Source: Mesostigma viride (taxonomy: Eukaryota; Streptophyta; Mesostigmatophyceae; Mesostigmatales; Mesostigmataceae). From it: a stretch of 21,330 nt of DNA. The stretch covers positions 12,501 through 33,830 of the forward strand of contig RPFO01000064.1 of assembly GCA_009746045.1 (NCBI GenBank), written 5' to 3'. The first letter of the stretch is position 1. Each line of letters opens with the position of its first letter. A program made the translations under genes and the position numbers. Under the pieces are notes generated by a model. That model searched no databases, was not told the origin of the DNA, and saw only the letters and a list, made by a program, of their open reading frames with translations. Shown piece by piece: positions 20,300-21,330 of the stretch.

Positions 20300-21075
20300 A
20301 GTGTCATGCATGATGTTTGCAACCAAAATAGACCTCGTCAAAGTTTTGGTATCGATGACGTCATCTTGGTGACTGTTGCTGGCAATACATGGTAAGCATT
20401 TTGTCATTTAAAATAAATTATATAGTAAATAAATAGGAACCAGTAACTAAATCACGTCAAACGCATCATGGATATTTGCAGCAACTAATTACCATAAGAT
20501 ATAGACCTGCACAAGTTTTGGGGGTCAGATCTGAACTCAAAATAGTGACGTTTGCTAGCCTAAATACTGCATTTTTTGCCATTTTTAAGGCATTTTGCTT
20601 CAGTGTAAGCTACTAACAATAATCAAACTAGCGTCATAAGCTCTGAATATTGGAAGCAACCTAACCATAGAATAGACATGGGCCAAGTTTGGGGCTCAGC
20701 TTGATGTAAAATAAGTGACGTTTGCTAGCATAATGGTTTGCATTTTTTCCATTTTCAAGCATTTTGGCTCAGTGTAGCTACTACCAATTAAAACTATGTC
20801 GAAAGCTATCGAAAATGTTGGAAAGGCACCTAAACACACTAGATTAGACCATGGCCAAGTTTGGGCCGCAGTTTTGATCTCAAAATAGTGAAGTTTGCTA
20901 GCATAAATGGTGCAATTTTTGCCTTTTTCAAGCATTTTGGTAAGTATAAGTTGCTCAACTATGTCAGAAAAACTGTGAAATGTTGTAAATAACCTGGTTG
21001 GCACTACATTAGACGATCTCAACTTGTAAGGTCGGCATAGGTAAGGTGTTACTTTGCTAGCCCTATATATGAGCA
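20300..21075. repeat. AT-rich satellite-like tandem repeat, about 170-bp period
   Basis: GTTTGCTAGC anchors occur at 20550, 20720 and 20893, with diverged ones near 20375 and 21052 (spacing about 175, 170, 173, 159). Each unit also holds TAGACC...CAAGTTTGGG and GCATTTT...CATTTT...AAGCATTTTGG...AGTGTAAGCTACT words. Copies are diverged by many substitutions and small indels. The nucleosome-size period and AT-rich composition are typical of eukaryotic satellites and differ strongly from the neighbouring viral genes. ORFs across it are incidental. Confidence 0.8.
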
Positions 21076-21141
21076 TATTAATGCTCTTTTCGGCATATAG
21101 CCTTAATAAAGACATTTAAATATGGCCTTAATAAAGGTTAA

Positions 21142-21330
21142 ATGCGATCACACAGATCGGATGACGCCATGATGGGTGGCTGCATGCAACACATCTACAG
21201 GCTGCAGGGTGAGAGGCACATCGGGCTACAAGACAGGAATCTCGCAATTGCACACCGGCTAGTACAACTGCAACCCCAAGAGGATTTTGGCTACAAGCCA
21301 TACAAGTTTGGCATGCTAACATTTTCATCC
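21142..21330 (+). CDS. Partial ORF open to the window edge, unknown
   Basis: ATG 21142 starts 63 codons without a stop up to the edge. The sequence (Gln-His-Ile-Tyr-Arg-Leu-Gln, Arg-His-Ile-Gly-Leu-Gln-Asp-Arg-Asn-Leu-Ala) is protein-like, with codon use less GC-rich than the viral genes. The region is clearly less AT-rich than the satellite before it. It could be the start of a host or transposon gene. AATAAA words at 21105-21135 belong to the upstream AT-rich DNA. The sequence is too short to identify. Confidence 0.3.
   Translation, partial: MRSHRSDDAMMGGCMQHIYRLQGERHIGLQDRNLAIAHRLVQLQPQEDFGYKPYKFGMLTFSS

Noticed and set aside
20696-21115. Minus ORF of 139 codons in the satellite.
   Set aside because: It spans several tandem repeat units of AT-rich satellite; it is open by chance.
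1-21330. tRNA, rRNA or other structured RNA genes.
   Set aside because: I scanned for cloverleaf-type stems and tRNA A/B box patterns by eye and found none convincing; a covariance-model search would be needed to exclude them.

Overview
The window reads as a GC-rich, tightly packed, intron-poor block of giant-virus type (Nucleocytoviricota-like) genes. A eukaryotic LTR retrotransposon has inserted near the left side, and AT-rich satellite DNA lies at the right end. Evidence for the viral block: short intergenic gaps, genes on both strands, start/stop overlaps (for example the 4-nt overlap at 12722-12725), TATA-like elements almost touching start codons, and a typical gene mix. That mix holds small Cys/His zinc proteins, a MYND finger, two OTU-fold proteins, small single-pass membrane proteins and many unrecognised proteins. 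No hallmark gene (capsid, polymerase, packaging ATPase) is visible, so the family cannot be named. The retroelement and the satellite suggest an endogenised virus in a eukaryotic chromosome, or a scaffold joining virus and host, rather than a free virion genome. This is inference.

Layout. 1-755: a small zinc protein and the 5' part of a viral gene. 756-7053: a Copia-type LTR element with identical LTRs, itself hit in its 5' LTR by a 408-bp foldback element. 7060-7141: the 3' end of the interrupted gene. 7138-9415: small genes, including a membrane-anchored protein and a six-unit Cys/His repeat protein. 9421-10892: a broken winged-helix-like gene and a small unknown gene. 10933-11679: an OTU-like protease. 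11692-12725: two minus-strand genes. 12722-17426: three overlapping ORFs that look like one very long coding unit (zinc/coiled-coil N-terminus, low-complexity and 28-residue repeats, C-terminal OTU fold with Cys changed to Ser). 17582-18547: a MYND-finger protein. 18548-19225: a divergent promoter region with CCAAT boxes and 122-bp repeats. 19226-19934: a zinc-ribbon-like gene. 19935-20240: GC-rich non-coding. 20300-21075: a satellite of about 170-bp period. 21142-21330: a partial ORF running off the edge.

Two points matter for any reader. First, the retroelement encodes GAG, then integrase, then an aspartic-protease domain, then RT and RNase H. This is not the usual Copia order (PR-INT-RT-RH). 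Second, nearly every frameshift in the viral genes lies at a homopolymer and is repaired by adding one base. That suggests systematic under-calling of homopolymers in the assembly rather than gene decay.
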